A stretch of 64,000 bases of DNA from Taeniopygia guttata (lineage: Eukaryota; Chordata; Aves; Passeriformes; Estrildidae), in the NCBI RefSeq assembly GCF_048771995.1, contig NC_133030.1, positions 12,664,001 through 12,728,000 on the forward strand, read 5' to 3'. The first letter of the stretch is position 1; each line of letters starts with the position of its first letter. Both the position numbers and the translations under genes were made by a program. A model generated the notes under the pieces. The model saw nothing but the letters and a program-made list of their open reading frames with translations, had not been told where the DNA came from and did not search any database. This document shows positions 18,881 to 31,068 of the stretch, one piece after another.

Positions 18881-19692
18881 CTGATCCAGAGAGATTTCCC
18901 ATCGTGTTCTCTCGTGCTCAGCACCTGGCATTTCATTGCAGTCCCACAGGCTGAAAATCTCACGCGAGCAGCTGGACCGCAGCCGATCGGTCACACAGAG
19001 GCCAGTCCGGGAGAGGAAATGAGATGGATTTTCCCAATGTGTTTAATTTAAAGCAGAACATTGCCCGCCCCTCCCACTTAACCTCAACCCTATGGCTGAG
19101 AACAGGGTTCTGGGCTTTGAATTCAAATGATACAGGGGCAGACATAGTGGCTGGGCATTGCTGGGCGGGAGTTGAAATCTCTGCGGGGTGGGATATTGAT
19201 GGTGGGGTGGGTTTAGAGACCCCGGGGCTTGAGCTGAAGTGCTGCAGAGCTGGAGCCAAGGCTACGATCCTGCCCTGTGAAGCTGGAGAAACGCAGAGCT
19301 GGAGCTGGAAGAAGAGAGCTGGCAGTAAAATAAAGCTTGTGGGTCAAGAGCTGAGATCACTGGGGCTGGGAAAGGGCATTTGTAGGGCGTGTGCTGTAAT
19401 CACTGCTGGGCTGGCAAAGGGACTGCACACACCATAGGAACCGAAGGGCTGGCACTGAGACTGTGGGGTTCTTGTGGCGACATCCCTTTATGCCTCTGAC
19501 ATGGATGCTGGGGCTGGTCTTGTGACTGAAACTAGAACAGGATGTATGGTATGTTTATGTGTTTTAATCGTGTAACCAGAGGGATTAAGAAAAACCAACA
19601 CCTGTAGCAGATTTCTGTTTGATCTGTGTCTGTGAGAAGTGGGCTGTGTGCTGGAGAGGGAGAGGCGCTGTTTGGAGGGTGGCAACAGCGGC
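18881..19692. other. Intergenic DNA without recognised gene
   Basis: There are frequent GAGCTGGAG-type words but no ordered repeat that I can define. No coding exon was supported. Confidence 0.45.
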
Positions 19693-19841
19693 AGGTGTGA
19701 GCTGTGAGGATGAGGAGGGCTCAGAGCAGCCCCAGGTGTGAGCTGTGAGGATGAGGAGGGCTCAGAGCAGCCCCAGGTGCGAGCTGTGAGGATGAGGAGG
19801 GCTCAGAGCAGCCCCAGGTGTGAGCTGTGAGGATGATGAGG
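19693..19841. repeat. 41-bp minisatellite, about 3.6 copies
   Basis: The unit begins AGGTGTGAGCTGTGAGGATG and continues with AGGAGGGCTCAGAGCAGCCCC. Copies start at 19693, 19734, 19775 and 19816, exactly 41 bases apart. The first three are nearly identical, which implies recent slippage or unequal exchange. Confidence 0.95.
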
Positions 19842-20279
19842 AGGGGGCGGCTCCTCCGGGGGCTGATTTAAGGGGTTTTTCTCACATCGCTTTTGCACGG
19901 AGCTGCTGGAGAAGAGAAATTTATGGGGGGCTCCCGGGGCTGTCTCATGGAAGGACGGTGAGCGCTTCGGACAGGGTCCGGGGGATCACCTGGATATGCA
20001 CTTGGGGACGTGGAGCATTGCTCAAAGGAGGAGCCGAGGGACAAACCTTTGTGCCGAGAAGCAGTGGCCAAACAGGTGAGCCGGTGCGCCTTTGTAGCGG
20101 GGACTTTTCTCCTTTCCGTTTTAAATTTCGTCATCCTGAGGTTGAAATGGAGGGGGCTGCCCTGTTGTCCCTCCTTTTAAGGGGTTTGGATTGAAGTAAA
20201 ATTCTGCCTTTTGCCATCATTTGAGGCAAGCCCCTTCTTTTCTGCTCTTCTAGGGGATGCGATGGAAGGGGAGCCCACA

Positions 20280-20765
20280 TTTCTTTGCCCATGTTGATGT
20301 GAAGTGAGCGCCTGAGCGTGGCGTCAGTTTCGGGGTTTCAAAGGAAGGGAGGCGCAGCTGTGGCAGCGCTGGCAGGGTGGGCATGGGGCTGTGCCGCTGC
20401 ATTTGGGGCGCTTCTTCTGCCCCAGGCCCGGCAGCGAAGGGTCCGGCGCGGGAGCCCCGCTGGCAGTGGCTGGGGATGGCCGAGGCGGGAGGGGAGTTTG
20501 GCGCGGCTGGGCTGCCGCGGGACTGCCGGAGCCGCGCCGGTGCGAGCCGTGCGGAGCCGAGGGGAGCTTTGGCCGGGCCGGCGGGCGGGGCAGGCGGCGC
20601 GGGCGCTGCGCCGGTGCCGCCGCTCCGTCCGCTCCGGGCGCGGGGCTCGGGCGCCGCCGGGGCCCCCCGGGCCCGGTGCCGGCCCCGCCGGACCGGGGGG
20701 AGCGGGCGGGAGTCTCCCGGCGCGGCGCCGCCTCTGCCTGCCGGAGGAGCTGCTTTCCTGCCGGG
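20280..20765 (+). promoter_or_regulatory. Orphan CpG island at left edge of the tandem locus
   Basis: About 480 bases are very GC-rich and rich in CpG (for example GCGCGGGCGCTGCGCCGGTG). The island lies immediately before the C-depleted block. Open frames here are consequences of composition. It could be the promoter of a + strand transcript running into the tandem locus. No TATA box or recognised first exon was identified. Confidence 0.6.
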
Positions 20766-22245
20766 AGCGCGGTTTCTCATTTTCCAGCGTACCTGGCGGG
20801 GTGGCTGTGAGGTGGTTCTGGGGAATTTATCGGATCGTTTTCTGTTGTCCGGAGGTGGTGTAGAAGGGCCGTGGGACAATTTTTGGTTGTTAGGGTTCTC
20901 GCTTCAGGCACTGGTGACAAGGGTTTTTTTTGGCTTGAGTGCTGTTGTTGGCTTTCTTTTTGATCGTTTATGTTTTTAAAGGATGTGTTTTTAAAGCCTT
21001 ACAATGTTTTTTCTGGGTCATAGCATGAAGTAGAGGGTTGGTTTTTAATTTGGTTGTGGAGGCTTTTAGTAGCGTGAGTGTGTAGTGTTTGTTTTGGTGG
21101 GCTTGAGGTAGTGTCCTGTACTTAATTAGTGAGGTTTTTTTTTAATATTGATGATTCTTGTTTATTATGTTATATAGGGGTTTTATTCATTTGGCTTATT
21201 TGCTTGCCGTGTGTGTTTTATTGTTGCAGAGAATTTGGGAGTTGTTGTTTATGGTTACATTTCTCTTTTGGCGACGTGTTTATTTCTAAGTGGTATTTGT
21301 GTTTTGATGGTTTGAGGCATTATGGGTTTATTGAGTTAGGAATAATTTTTTTGCTGTTAATTTAAGTTTATTTTTTTGGCTTTTGTTTTAGTTTGATGTA
21401 TTTGTTGGTTGCTTTTTATTAGTGTTTTTTTTTTCGCAACTTGTGTATTTTTACGGTGGATTTTTTTAGGTAGTTTTTTATTTGGGTACTTATCTTTTTA
21501 TTGTCTAGTGGTTTAGATTTTTTAAATATCGTTTATTACTTTGGTTTTTAAAGTTAACTTAGCAGACTACTGATTACTCTTTGAGTTAGTGTAGAGGTAT
21601 GGTTTTCATTTTTAGTAGCTTTCAGGGTCTGTTGTGTGGTTTGAAGTTTAGTAAGCTGGTTGGACTTTTTCTAGTGGGTTTTGTGATTTGTTTTCTATAT
21701 GTGTTTTGGTTTCTGTGGGCTGGTTTTTATTTTTGTTTCATTTTTGTGATGTGTTTCACTAACAACTGCTAGTGAAAAGAGTGTAGTGTGGGGTTTTTTT
21801 GCTGGTAGTTGGTTCTATGGTGGTGTATTTTTAGTTTGTGTTGTTTGTTTTTGGTTTTCTGTTGTTAGAGATTAAAGTTTTTATTTTGGGGTTAATTTGT
21901 AATTATTTTTAAGGTTTTAGGGCGATTGAGATTTTTGATATGGATGTCCAGTATGATAAGAGTTAATTTATTTGCTTTATGTGGAATTGATGGCAGGGTA
22001 GAGGACATTTTTGTATAGAATGTGTATTTTAATCATAGTATTAAAATAATACCATGGTAAGAGGGGCTGTGTTTTATTGTTTGTGTTCAAGCTGGTTTGG
22101 CATTTTCTTATAGGTTGGGCTTTTTTTTGTTGGCTCATGGAGCCATTCTGACTTTTTTTGATGAAATTGGTGGGAATTTGATGTTTCTTTTGTTATTTTA
22201 TTTTTAGGAATTGTATCTTTGCAGTAGTCTTTTTGATTTTGCTTT
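20765..22245. repeat. Flank repeat L of the tandem locus, C-depleted
   Basis: It begins near GCCGGGAGCGCGGTTTCTC and is homologous to 31069-32215. Shared landmarks in order include GTGGTGTAGAAGGGCC / TGGTGTAGGAGAAGGGCC, ACAAGGGTTTTTTTTGG, GAGGCATTATGGGTTTATTG / GAGGCATTCTGAGTTCC, AGTGAAAAGAGTGTAGTG / AGTGAAAGGAGTGTAGTG and TATTTTTAGGAATTG. The left copy carries about 300 bases (around 21825-22125) that are absent on the right. The + strand is G/T-rich with very few C. Confidence 0.85.
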
Positions 22246-23419
22246 TTTTTTTTTTTTGTGGTGTAGTAGTCTTTTAGAAGAATTTGGCTGATTTTTAAAA
22301 ATATTTTTGTTATACTTTTCATCTAATGTTGGATTATTACAGATATTTTGGAGTTTGATTTTTTAAGTTTCATTTGGAGGAATTTATGCTAGATGGTAGG
22401 ACTGTGTTTTTATTTTTGGGGTAGTTGGTTGTAGGTGTATTGTATGTTTTTCAAATGAAGGTAGAATGAGGTTTGTAATCAGTTGTTAGAGGAATGGAGA
22501 AAAATGTATTGGCAATGTTAACAGTGGTGTGTTATTTTGTGGTTTTTGATTTTAGTTGGTATTGGAGTTTTAGTAAGTTTGGTACAGTAGTGTTTAATGG
22601 TGGAGTTATTTAAGGTATGATAGTTTATAGGTAATTCTTATTTGTTTTAGATTTGTGTGTAGGTTAGAGGAGGTTGTTGAAGGGCGAGTGTGTTTTGTAG
22701 ATGAATTTTAGTGCTTCAGTTTATAGAGCATTTCTTGGATGGGAGTTACAGTATTTTGAGTTGTTTGGTATCACTGGTGATGTATTGTTCAGGTGGTGAG
22801 GAGTATTTGTTGGGTTTTTTTAAAGAAGGTTTATTGTAGATAGTTTTAGATAGTTGTGGTGTGTTGCTTAATTGTTTTATGTTTTTTGGCTTTTTAGTAG
22901 TTATTTAAAATATGTTAGAGTTTTTTTGGGTTTATTGAATTACTTGATTTTGAGGAAGTTCCGATTTAGAATGTATGGGTTTTTTTTGCTTAAAATAAAA
23001 ATGCTATATATTTAGTGAGACTTATTTTTTTTTCTTTTCTTACTGCTATATTTTGTGATATTTGTCTTAGGTTAGAATTAGGAATGTCTTTACTTCTATA
23101 TGTTGAAATGAGGGTGGTGTGTACTGCGTACTGGTGTTCATAAAGGTTTAATATTTTTGTGGTTCTCATGTGTTAGGTTAATGAACTTATAAAGTTTACT
23201 AGATTTTTTGTTTTTATTTTGATACAGGCAGGGTTTTCTTCATTTTAAGGATTTCTTTGGCATAGATTGAGAGGCCTTATTGAGGGGAAAGGACAGGGTG
23301 TCTCTGTTAATCTATTTGGCAGTTTGGATATTGGGTAAATAAAGTTAATATTTTGGTAGAATTTTTGGGTTTTGTTAATTAATTTATTTATGACTTTGTG
23401 TGCCTACAGCTGTAGTGTC
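22246..23419. other. C-depleted G/T-rich spacer
   Basis: This continues the base composition of flank L: long T runs and G/T words, with few C and almost no CpG. No gene is visible. Ordinary base composition and CpG return abruptly near 23410, where the tandem array begins. Confidence 0.7.
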
Positions 23420-26400
23420 TCTGCTGCAGCTCTGAGTATCCATTCATGTCTGTGTGCATTAGGCGATCCAGTCGCGTAACACCGAGACTCCCTCTGCAAC
23501 CGGCCCGCAGACCCGCTCCTTCGACCTCGTGGGAACTCGGGAAGCGGCACACGGCTCTGCGAGGAAGCCTGGATCTCTGTCACTTGAAGGTGTCACCCAG
23601 GGAGCCTTCAGGAGCGGCCGAGGAGTTGCTGTAAGTCGAGGAACAACTAGTGAGGGGGAGCCAGGATCTGCTCGAGTTTTGGGAACGCCACATCACCTCG
23701 TCTCCTCTCCAGGCAGGCAGACCCTGCCAGGAGGGCGTGGGCAAAGCGTGCGACCCGAGGAGCGTGGCATTCTTAGGAGAATGGTGAGTAGCAGGATTGC
23801 TGGCTTTTGTCCATTGTGCAGCTAAGATCATGCAGTGATGTTTAATGTTCTTGATTCTAGCTGAGCAAAGGACCACAGCCCGGTGACCATAGGACATTCC
23901 CAGCAGATGAGGCAGCCTCCATTAAAAAGCAACATGGATTCTCATCCCCAGATGTCTGAGAGATAAGTCGAGGGCTAAGGCCCACAGAGGGGATGAAAGC
24001 AACGTGCTGGGAGGGCCTTTTGAAACAGCTTTGGGGGCAGGGATGTGCAAGAAGTGTCCCCTTAGGCCCTCTAAAGGGAAAGTGTCTGTTTTGATCTCAG
24101 TGCTGAGGTGCGCTGGGCAGAGCAGTTCCGGTGTGTGTCCTGTCACTTGTCTCTGGTGCACTCTGTGTTCTTTGGGTCTCTCAGTCCCTTCTTCTCATCA
24201 GAAGCTCTCTCTCCCTCTCCTGTCCCCTCGTTTGTCAGGTCCTGTCCCGTGTCACGGGTGTCCTGTCCTGTCTCCTGGAGCTGCTCTGCCCTGCTGCCTA
24301 GCCTGTAATAGCACAAGTCCTGGGGACTTGAAATTGGTAATGCAGGGTGTATTTGAGCTCTAGATTGTGTTAGGAGATTGATGTAAGATGTCTGGTGCTG
24401 TTAAGTTGTCTTGCAGCCTTTTAACACTAGTCCTAACTTCCTTTCAGGTGCAGACAGTTCAAATCAGGGGCAGGGAGCCCCAAACCTGGGTGAGGAACTT
24501 CCATGAGCAGGTCAGTCATTGTTTGCATTTGCAAGGGAAGCCTAAATGGTGACTGTGTTACAACGGTGTTCTTTGCATTTATTTTTAGGAGGTCCAGGCA
24601 GATAGCAGCACTGAAGGCCCAGTGTGCCAGGTGAGCAGTGGACAGAAGCAGTTGTTCTTGCTCAGGTTTCAGTTTTTATTGCAACTGTAAGCATCCTTTC
24701 TCATTTTTGTGCTTTAGGGAATCGACTTGGAGTGCACATACCTCTGTCGCCAACTGGCTGAAGGACCAGGTTTCATGCACTTGTGATCTCGGTGGAAGTA
24801 TTACAGGATCCTGTGATGAAACCTTCCAATTTTGCATGTGAAGGTCCCATCCTGGTAGCCCAGAGGAATGGCTGAGGAGTTGCAGTGAGTCAGGGGGTAG
24901 GGAGGAGGCGTGAGAGTCCACTCATGTTTGAGCAATGACATGTTGCCTTGTCTCCACTGAACTTAGGTGTACCCTGCAATGACGGCGTCAGAATCCAAGC
25001 ACGCCCGAAGTGTGCTGGCCGAGAACCCGGGCATTCTGAGGAGGATGGTGAGTAGCAGAATTATCAGGTTTTGTCTGATGTGCTGTTCAGACTGTGCACT
25101 GATGTTTGGTTTTCTTTCTCTGGTCAGACCAAGAGAGAACAGCCTGGGGACACCTGGAACTTCCCAGACAGGCAGGAGGCCTCCCCCGATGGGGATTTGC
25201 ATCCCCAGATATGTGCAAGATAAGTCAAGGGCTGCAACCCACAGAGGGGATGGAAGAGAGGTGCCAGGGACTCCCCAGGAAGGGTTTTTGAGTCAGATTT
25301 GGAGATGGGGATATGCAAGAAGCGTCTCCTTAGGCCACCTGAAGGGAAAATGTCTGTTTTGATCTCAGTGCTGAGGTGCGCTGGGCAGAGCAGTTCCGGT
25401 GTGTGTCCTGTCACTTGTCTCTGGTGCACTCTGTGTTCTTTGGGTCGCTCAGTCATTTCTTCTCATCAAAAGCTCTCTCTCCCTCTCCTGTCCCCTCGTT
25501 TGTTACGTACTGTCCTGTGCCACGGGTGTCCTGTCCTGTCTCCTGGAGCTGCTCTGCCCTGCTGCCTAGCCTGTAATAGCACAAGTCCTGGGGACTTGAG
25601 ATTTGTAATGCAGGGTGTAGCTGGGTTCTAGTTTGTATTCATTAATTGCCCTAACATTTTTGGTGCTGTTAAGTTGTCCTGCAGATGTTTTACACTAGTC
25701 CTAACTTTCTTTCAGATGCAGACAGTTCAAATCAGTGGCAGAAGGCCCCAGTCATGGCTGAGGGTGTTGCCATGAGCAGGTCAGTCATTGTTTGCATTTG
25801 CAGGGGAAGCCTAAATGGTGACTGTGTTACAGCAGTGTTCTTTGCCTTTTTTTAGGAGGTCCAGGCAGATAGCAGCAATCAAGGCCCAGTGTGCCAGGTG
25901 AGCAGTGTACAGAAGCAGTTCTTCTTGCTCAGGTCTCAATGTTTGGTGCGACTGTAAGCATCCATTCTTGTTTTTGTACTTTAGGGAAGCCACTTGGAGT
26001 ATGCCAAGCCCCTCTCACCAGCTGGCCGATGGACTTCCTGTGCTTGTGCGTCCTCTGGAAGTATTTCAGGCCTCTTGAGATGAAGCCTTGAAATTTTGTA
26101 TTTCAAGATGGCATCCGGGCAGCCTTTGGCAATGGCCAAGGAGCTGTGGTGAGACGCCGAGGTAGAGAGGGGGAGCCAAGGTCCACTTTGGTTTCAGCAG
26201 TGCTGAGTCACTTTGTCTCTTCTTCACCCAGGCAGACCCTGCGATGATGGTGGCAGCCTCTGAGCATTGCCAAAGTGTGGGGCCTGAGCAACCAGGCATT
26301 CTTAGGAGAATGGTGGGTAGCAGAATTGCTGGGTTTTGTCCATTGTGCAGATAAGATCATGCAGTGATGTTTGGTGTTCTTGATTGTAGCTGGGCAAGGG

Positions 26401-29400
26401 ACCACAGCCCGGTGACCACAGGACATTCCCAGCAGACGAGGCAGCCTCCATTCGCACGCAACATGGATTTTCATCCCCAGATGCCCAAGAGATAAGTCGA
26501 GGGCTAAGGCCCACAGAGGGGATGAAAGTGAGGTGGTGGGAGGGCCTTTTGAATCAGCTGTGGGGGCCGGGATGTGCAAGAAGTGTCCCTTTAGGCCACC
26601 TGAAGGGAAAATGTTTCTTTTGATCACAGTGCTGATGTGCGCAGGGCAGAGCAGTTCTGGTGTGTGTCCTGTCACTTCTCTCTTGTGCACTCTGTGTTCT
26701 TTGGGTCTCTCAGTCCTTTCTTCTTGTCGAAAGCTCTCGCTCTCTGTCCTGTCCCCTCGATTGTCATGTCCTGTCCTGTGTCACGGGTGTCTGCACATAT
26801 TTGTCTTGGAGCTGCTCTGCCCTGCTGCCTAGCCTGTAATAGCACAAGTCCTGGGGACTTGAAATTGGTAGTGCAGGGTGTAGTTGGGCTCTAGGTTGTA
26901 TTCATTAATTGCCCTAACATTTTTGGTGCTGTTAAGTTGTCCTGCAGCAGTTTTACACTAGTCTGAACTTTCTTTCAGATGCAGACAGTTCAAATCAGTG
27001 GCAGAGAGCCCCAGTCATGGCTGAGGGTGTTGCCATGAGCAGGTCAGTCATTGTTTGCATTTGCAGGGGAAGCCTGAATGGTGACTGTTACAGCAGTGTT
27101 CTTTGACTTCATTTTTAGGAGGTCCAGGCAGATAGCAGCAGTGAAGGCCCAGTGTGCCAGGTGAGCAGTGGACAGAAGCAGTTGTTCTTGCTCAGGTCTC
27201 AATGTTTGGTGCAACTCTAAGCATTCATTCTTGTTTTTGTGCTTTAGGGAATCCTCTCAGGGTGCACATACCTCTGTCACCAACTGGCTGAAGGACCAGG
27301 TTTCATGCACTTGTGATCTCGCTGGAAGCATTGCCGGACCCTGTGATGGACCTTCCAATTTTGCATTTCAAGGTCCCATCCTGGTAGCCCAGAGGAATGG
27401 CTGAGCTGTTGCAGTGAGTTAGCGAGATAGGGAGGAGGAGTGAGAGTCCGCTTGTGTTTCAGCAATGCCATGATTGCCTTGTCTTCACTTAACCTAGGTG
27501 TACCCTGCAATGACGACGTCAGAATCCAATCACACCCGAAGCGTGCAGGCCAGGAACCCGGGCATTCTGAGGAGGATGGTGAGTAGCAGAATTATCAGGT
27601 TTTGGCCGATATGCTGTTAAGACTGTGCACTGATGTTTGGTTTTCTTTCTCTTGGCAGACCAAGAGGTGACAGCCATAACTTACCAGACAGGGAGATGCC
27701 CTTCTTCTGCAGCCAACCGGGATTTGCATCCCCAGATGTGTGCAAGATAAGTGGAGGGTCATGACCCACAGAGGGGATGGAAGTGGGGTGCTGGGTTGGG
27801 CTTTTCTAGAAGGGCTTTTGATGTCCAAGAAGCATCTCCGTAGGCCACCTAAAGGCAAAGTGTCTGTTTTGCTCTCAGTGCTGAGGTGCGCAGGGCAGAG
27901 CAGTTCTGGTGTGTGTCTTGTCAATTGTCTCTGGTGCACTCTATGTACTTTGGGTCTCTCAGTCCTTTCTTCTTGTTGAAAGCTCTCGCTCCCTGTCCTG
28001 TCCCCTCGATTGTCATGTCCTGTCCTGTGTCACGGGTGTCTGCACATATTTGTCTTGGAGCTGCTCTGCCCTGCTGCATAGCCTGTAATAGCACAAGTCC
28101 TGGGGACTTGAAATTGGTAGTGCAGGGTGTAGCTGGGCTCTAGGTTGTATTCATTAATTGCCCTAACATTTTTGGTGCTGTTAAGTTGTCCTGCAGCCGT
28201 TTTACACTAGTCTGAACTTTCTTTCAGATGCAGACAGTTCAAATCAGTGGCAGAGAGCCCCAGTCATGGCTGAGGGTGTTGCCATGAGCAGGTCAGTCAT
28301 TGTTTGCATTTGCAGGGGAAGCCTAAATGGTGACGGTGTTACGGTGGTGTTCTTTGCCTTTATTTTTAGGAGGTCCAGGCAGACAGCAGCAGTGAAGGCC
28401 CAGTGTGCCAGGTGAGCAGTGGACAGAAGCAGTTCTTCTTGCTCAGGTCTCAATGTTTGGTGCAACTGTAAGCATCCATTCTTGTTTGTGTGCTTTAGGG
28501 AAGCCACTTGGAATATGCCAAGCCCCTCTCACCAGCTGGCCGATGGACTGGGTTTCCTGCGCTTGTGAGTCCTCTAGAAGTATTTCAGGCCTCTTGAGAT
28601 GAAGCCTTGAAATTTTGTATTTCAAGATGGCATCCGGGCAGCCTTTTGCAATGGCCCATGTGTTGTGGTAAGACGCCGAGGTAGAGAGGGGGAGCCAAGG
28701 TCCATTAAGGTTTCAGCATTGCTGTGTCACTTTGTCTCTTCTTCACCCCGGCAGACCCTGCGATGACGATGGCAGCCTCTGAGCATGGCCAAAGTGTGGG
28801 GCCTGAGCAACCAGGCATTCTTAGGAGAATGGTGAGTAGCAGAATTGCTGGGTTTTGTCCATTGTGCAGATAAGATCATGCAGTGATGTTTGGTGTTCTT
28901 GATTCTCGCTGGGCAAAGGACCACAGCCCGGTGACCATAGGACATTCCCAGCAGACGAGGCAGCCTCCATTCGCACGCAACATGGATTTTCATCCCCAGA
29001 TGCCCAAGAGATAAGTCGAGGGCTAAGGCCCACAGAGGGGACGAAAGTGAGGTGGTGGGAGGGCCTTTTGAATCAGCTGTGGGGGCGGGGATGTGCAAGA
29101 AGTGTCCCTTTAGGCCACCTGAAGGGCAAATGTTTATTTTGATCACAGTGCTGAGGTGCGCTGGGCAGAGCAGTTCTGGTGTGTGTCCTGTCACTTGTCT
29201 CTGGTGCACTTTGTGTTCTATGGGTCTCTCAGTCCTTTCTTCTTGTTGAAAGCTCTCGCTCCCTGTCCTGTCCACTCGATTGTCATGTCCTGTCCTGTGT
29301 CACGGGTGTCTGCACATATTTGTCTTGGAGCTGCTCTGCCCTGCTGCATAGCCTGTAATAGCACAAGTCCTGGGGACTTGAAATTGGTAGTGCAGGGTGT

Positions 29401-31068
29401 AGTTGGGCTCTAGGTTGTATTCATTAATTGCCCTAACATTTTTGGTGCTGTTAAGTTGTCCTGCAGCCATTTTACACTAGTCTGAACTTTCTTTCAGATG
29501 CAGACAGTTCAAATCAGTGGCAGAGAGCCCCAGTCATGGCTGAGGGTGTTGCCATGAGCAGGTCAGTCATTGTTTGCATTTGCAGGGGAAGTCTAAATGG
29601 TGACGGTGTTACGGTGGTGTTCTTTGCCTTTATTTTTAGGAGGTCCAGGCAGACAGCAGCAGTGAAGGCCCAGTGTGCCAGGTGAGCAGTGGACAGAAGC
29701 AGTTGTTCTTGCTCAGGTCTCAATTTTTGGTGCAGCTGTAAGCATCCATTCTTGTTTGTGTGCTTTAGGGAATCCACTTGGAGTATGCCAAGCCCCTCTC
29801 ACCAGCTGGCCGATGGACTGGGTTTCCTGCGCTTGTGAGACCTCTGGAAGTATTTCAGACCTCTTGAGATGAAGCCTTGAAATTTTGTATTTCAAGATGG
29901 CATCCGGGCAGCCTTTTGCAATGGCCCATGTGCTGTGGTAAGACGCCGAGGTAGAGAGGGAGAGCCAAGGTCCATTAAGGTTTCAGCATTGCTGTGTCAC
30001 TTTGTCTCTTCTTCACCCAGGCAGACCCTGCGATGATGGTGGCAGCCTCTGAGCATGGCCAAAGTGTGGGGCCTGAGCAACCAGGCATTCTTAGGAGAAT
30101 GGTGGGTAGCAGAATTGCTGGGTTTTGTCCATTGTGCAGATAAGATCATGCAGTGATGTTTGGTGTTCTTGATTCTCGCTGGGCAAAGGACCACAGCCCG
30201 GTGACCATAGGACATTCCCAGCAGATGAGGCAGCCTCCATTCGCACGCAACATAGATTGTCATCCCCATATGCCCAAGAGATAAGTCGAGGGCTAAGGCC
30301 CACAGAGGGGATGAAAGCGACGTGCTGGGAGGGCATTTTGAATCAGCTGTGGGGGCAGGGATGTGCAAGAAGTGTCCCTTTAGGCCGCCTGAAGGGAAAA
30401 TGTTTCTTTTGATCACAGTGCTGAGGTGCGCTGGGCAGAGCAGTTCTGGTGTGTGTCCTGTCACTTGTTTATGGTGCACTCTGTGTTCTTTGGGTCTCTG
30501 AGTCCTTTCTTCTTGTCGAAAGCTCTCGCTCCCTGTCCTGTCCCCTCCTTTGTCACGGGTGTCTGCACGTATTTGTCCTGGAGCTGCTCTGCCCTGCTGC
30601 CTAGCCTGTAATAGCACAAGTCCTGGGGACTTGAAATTGGTAGTGCAGGGTGTAGCTGGGCTCTAGGTTGTATTCATTAATTGCCCTAACATTTTTGGTG
30701 CTGTTAAGTTGTCCTGCAGATGTTTTACACTAGTCCGAACTTTCTTTCAGATGCAGACAGTTCAAATCAGTGGCAGAGAGCCCCAGTCCTGGCTGAGGGT
30801 GTTGCCATGAGCAGGTCAGTCATTGTTTGCATTTGCAGGGGAAGCCTAAATGGTGACTGTGTTACAGCAGTCTTTATTCTTAGGATGTCCAGGCAGACAG
30901 CAGCAGTCAAGGCCCAGTGTCCAAGGGGACCAGTGGACAGAAGCAGTTGTTTTTACTCAGCTTTCAGTTTCTGCTGCAATTCTAAGCATCCTTTCTCATT
31001 TTTGTGCTTTAGGGAATCGACTCGGAGTACTCACACCTCTGTCACCAACTGGCCAACGGACCGGTGCC
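23420..31068 (+). repeat. Tandem array of 1.25-kb units with A/B higher-order structure
   Basis: Six repeats of one anchor, [A/G]TGCAGACAGTTCAAATCAG, start at 24450, 25716, 26979, 28228, 29498 and 30751, giving spacings of 1266, 1263, 1249, 1270 and 1253. A partial, more CpG-rich unit precedes them (23420-24449). Units fall into two types: A (a CACTTGTGATCTCG block; VYPAMTASE segment at 24967 and about 27498) and B (CCAAGCCCCTCTCACCAGC; ADPAM segment at about 26231, 28755 and 30022). The order is B0-A-B-A-B-B-A'. Within each unit, short segments flanked by good acceptors and donors stay recognisable. One is 61 nt (24450-24510, VQTVQIRGREPQTW), one is 42 nt (24589-24630, EVQADSSTEGPVCQ, in frame) and one is 81 nt (24967-25047, ending GILRRM). 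I do not recognise the protein. It could be a tandemly amplified multi-exon gene now partly decayed, a spliced noncoding RNA, or a macrosatellite. Confidence 0.85.
24450..25047 (+). pseudogene. Putative micro-exon set of one array unit (type A), product unknown
   Basis: This is the best-preserved set in the array. Exon-like segments: 24450-24510 (acceptor CCTTTCAG, donor GTCAGT), 24589-24630 (acceptor ATTTTTAG, donor GTGAGC), one starting at 24718 after GTGCTTTAG (GIDLECTYLCRQLAEGP, end unclear) and 24967-25047 (acceptor AACTTAG, donor GTGAGT). The same borders recur in the other five units with substitutions in between, while reading frames are kept unevenly. No start codon context or complete frame can be assigned. 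It may be a repeated gene remnant or spliced noncoding RNA. Confidence 0.4.

Noticed and set aside
20250-20979. Frames of about 200 codons over the left CpG island
   Set aside because: Overlapping frames on both strands with compositional A/G/R/P bias. No acceptor or donor arrangement supports an exon.
28727-30617. Minus-strand frames of 182 and 206 codons inside the array
   Set aside because: They are antisense to the segments with good splice sites and recur only because the DNA unit is repeated.
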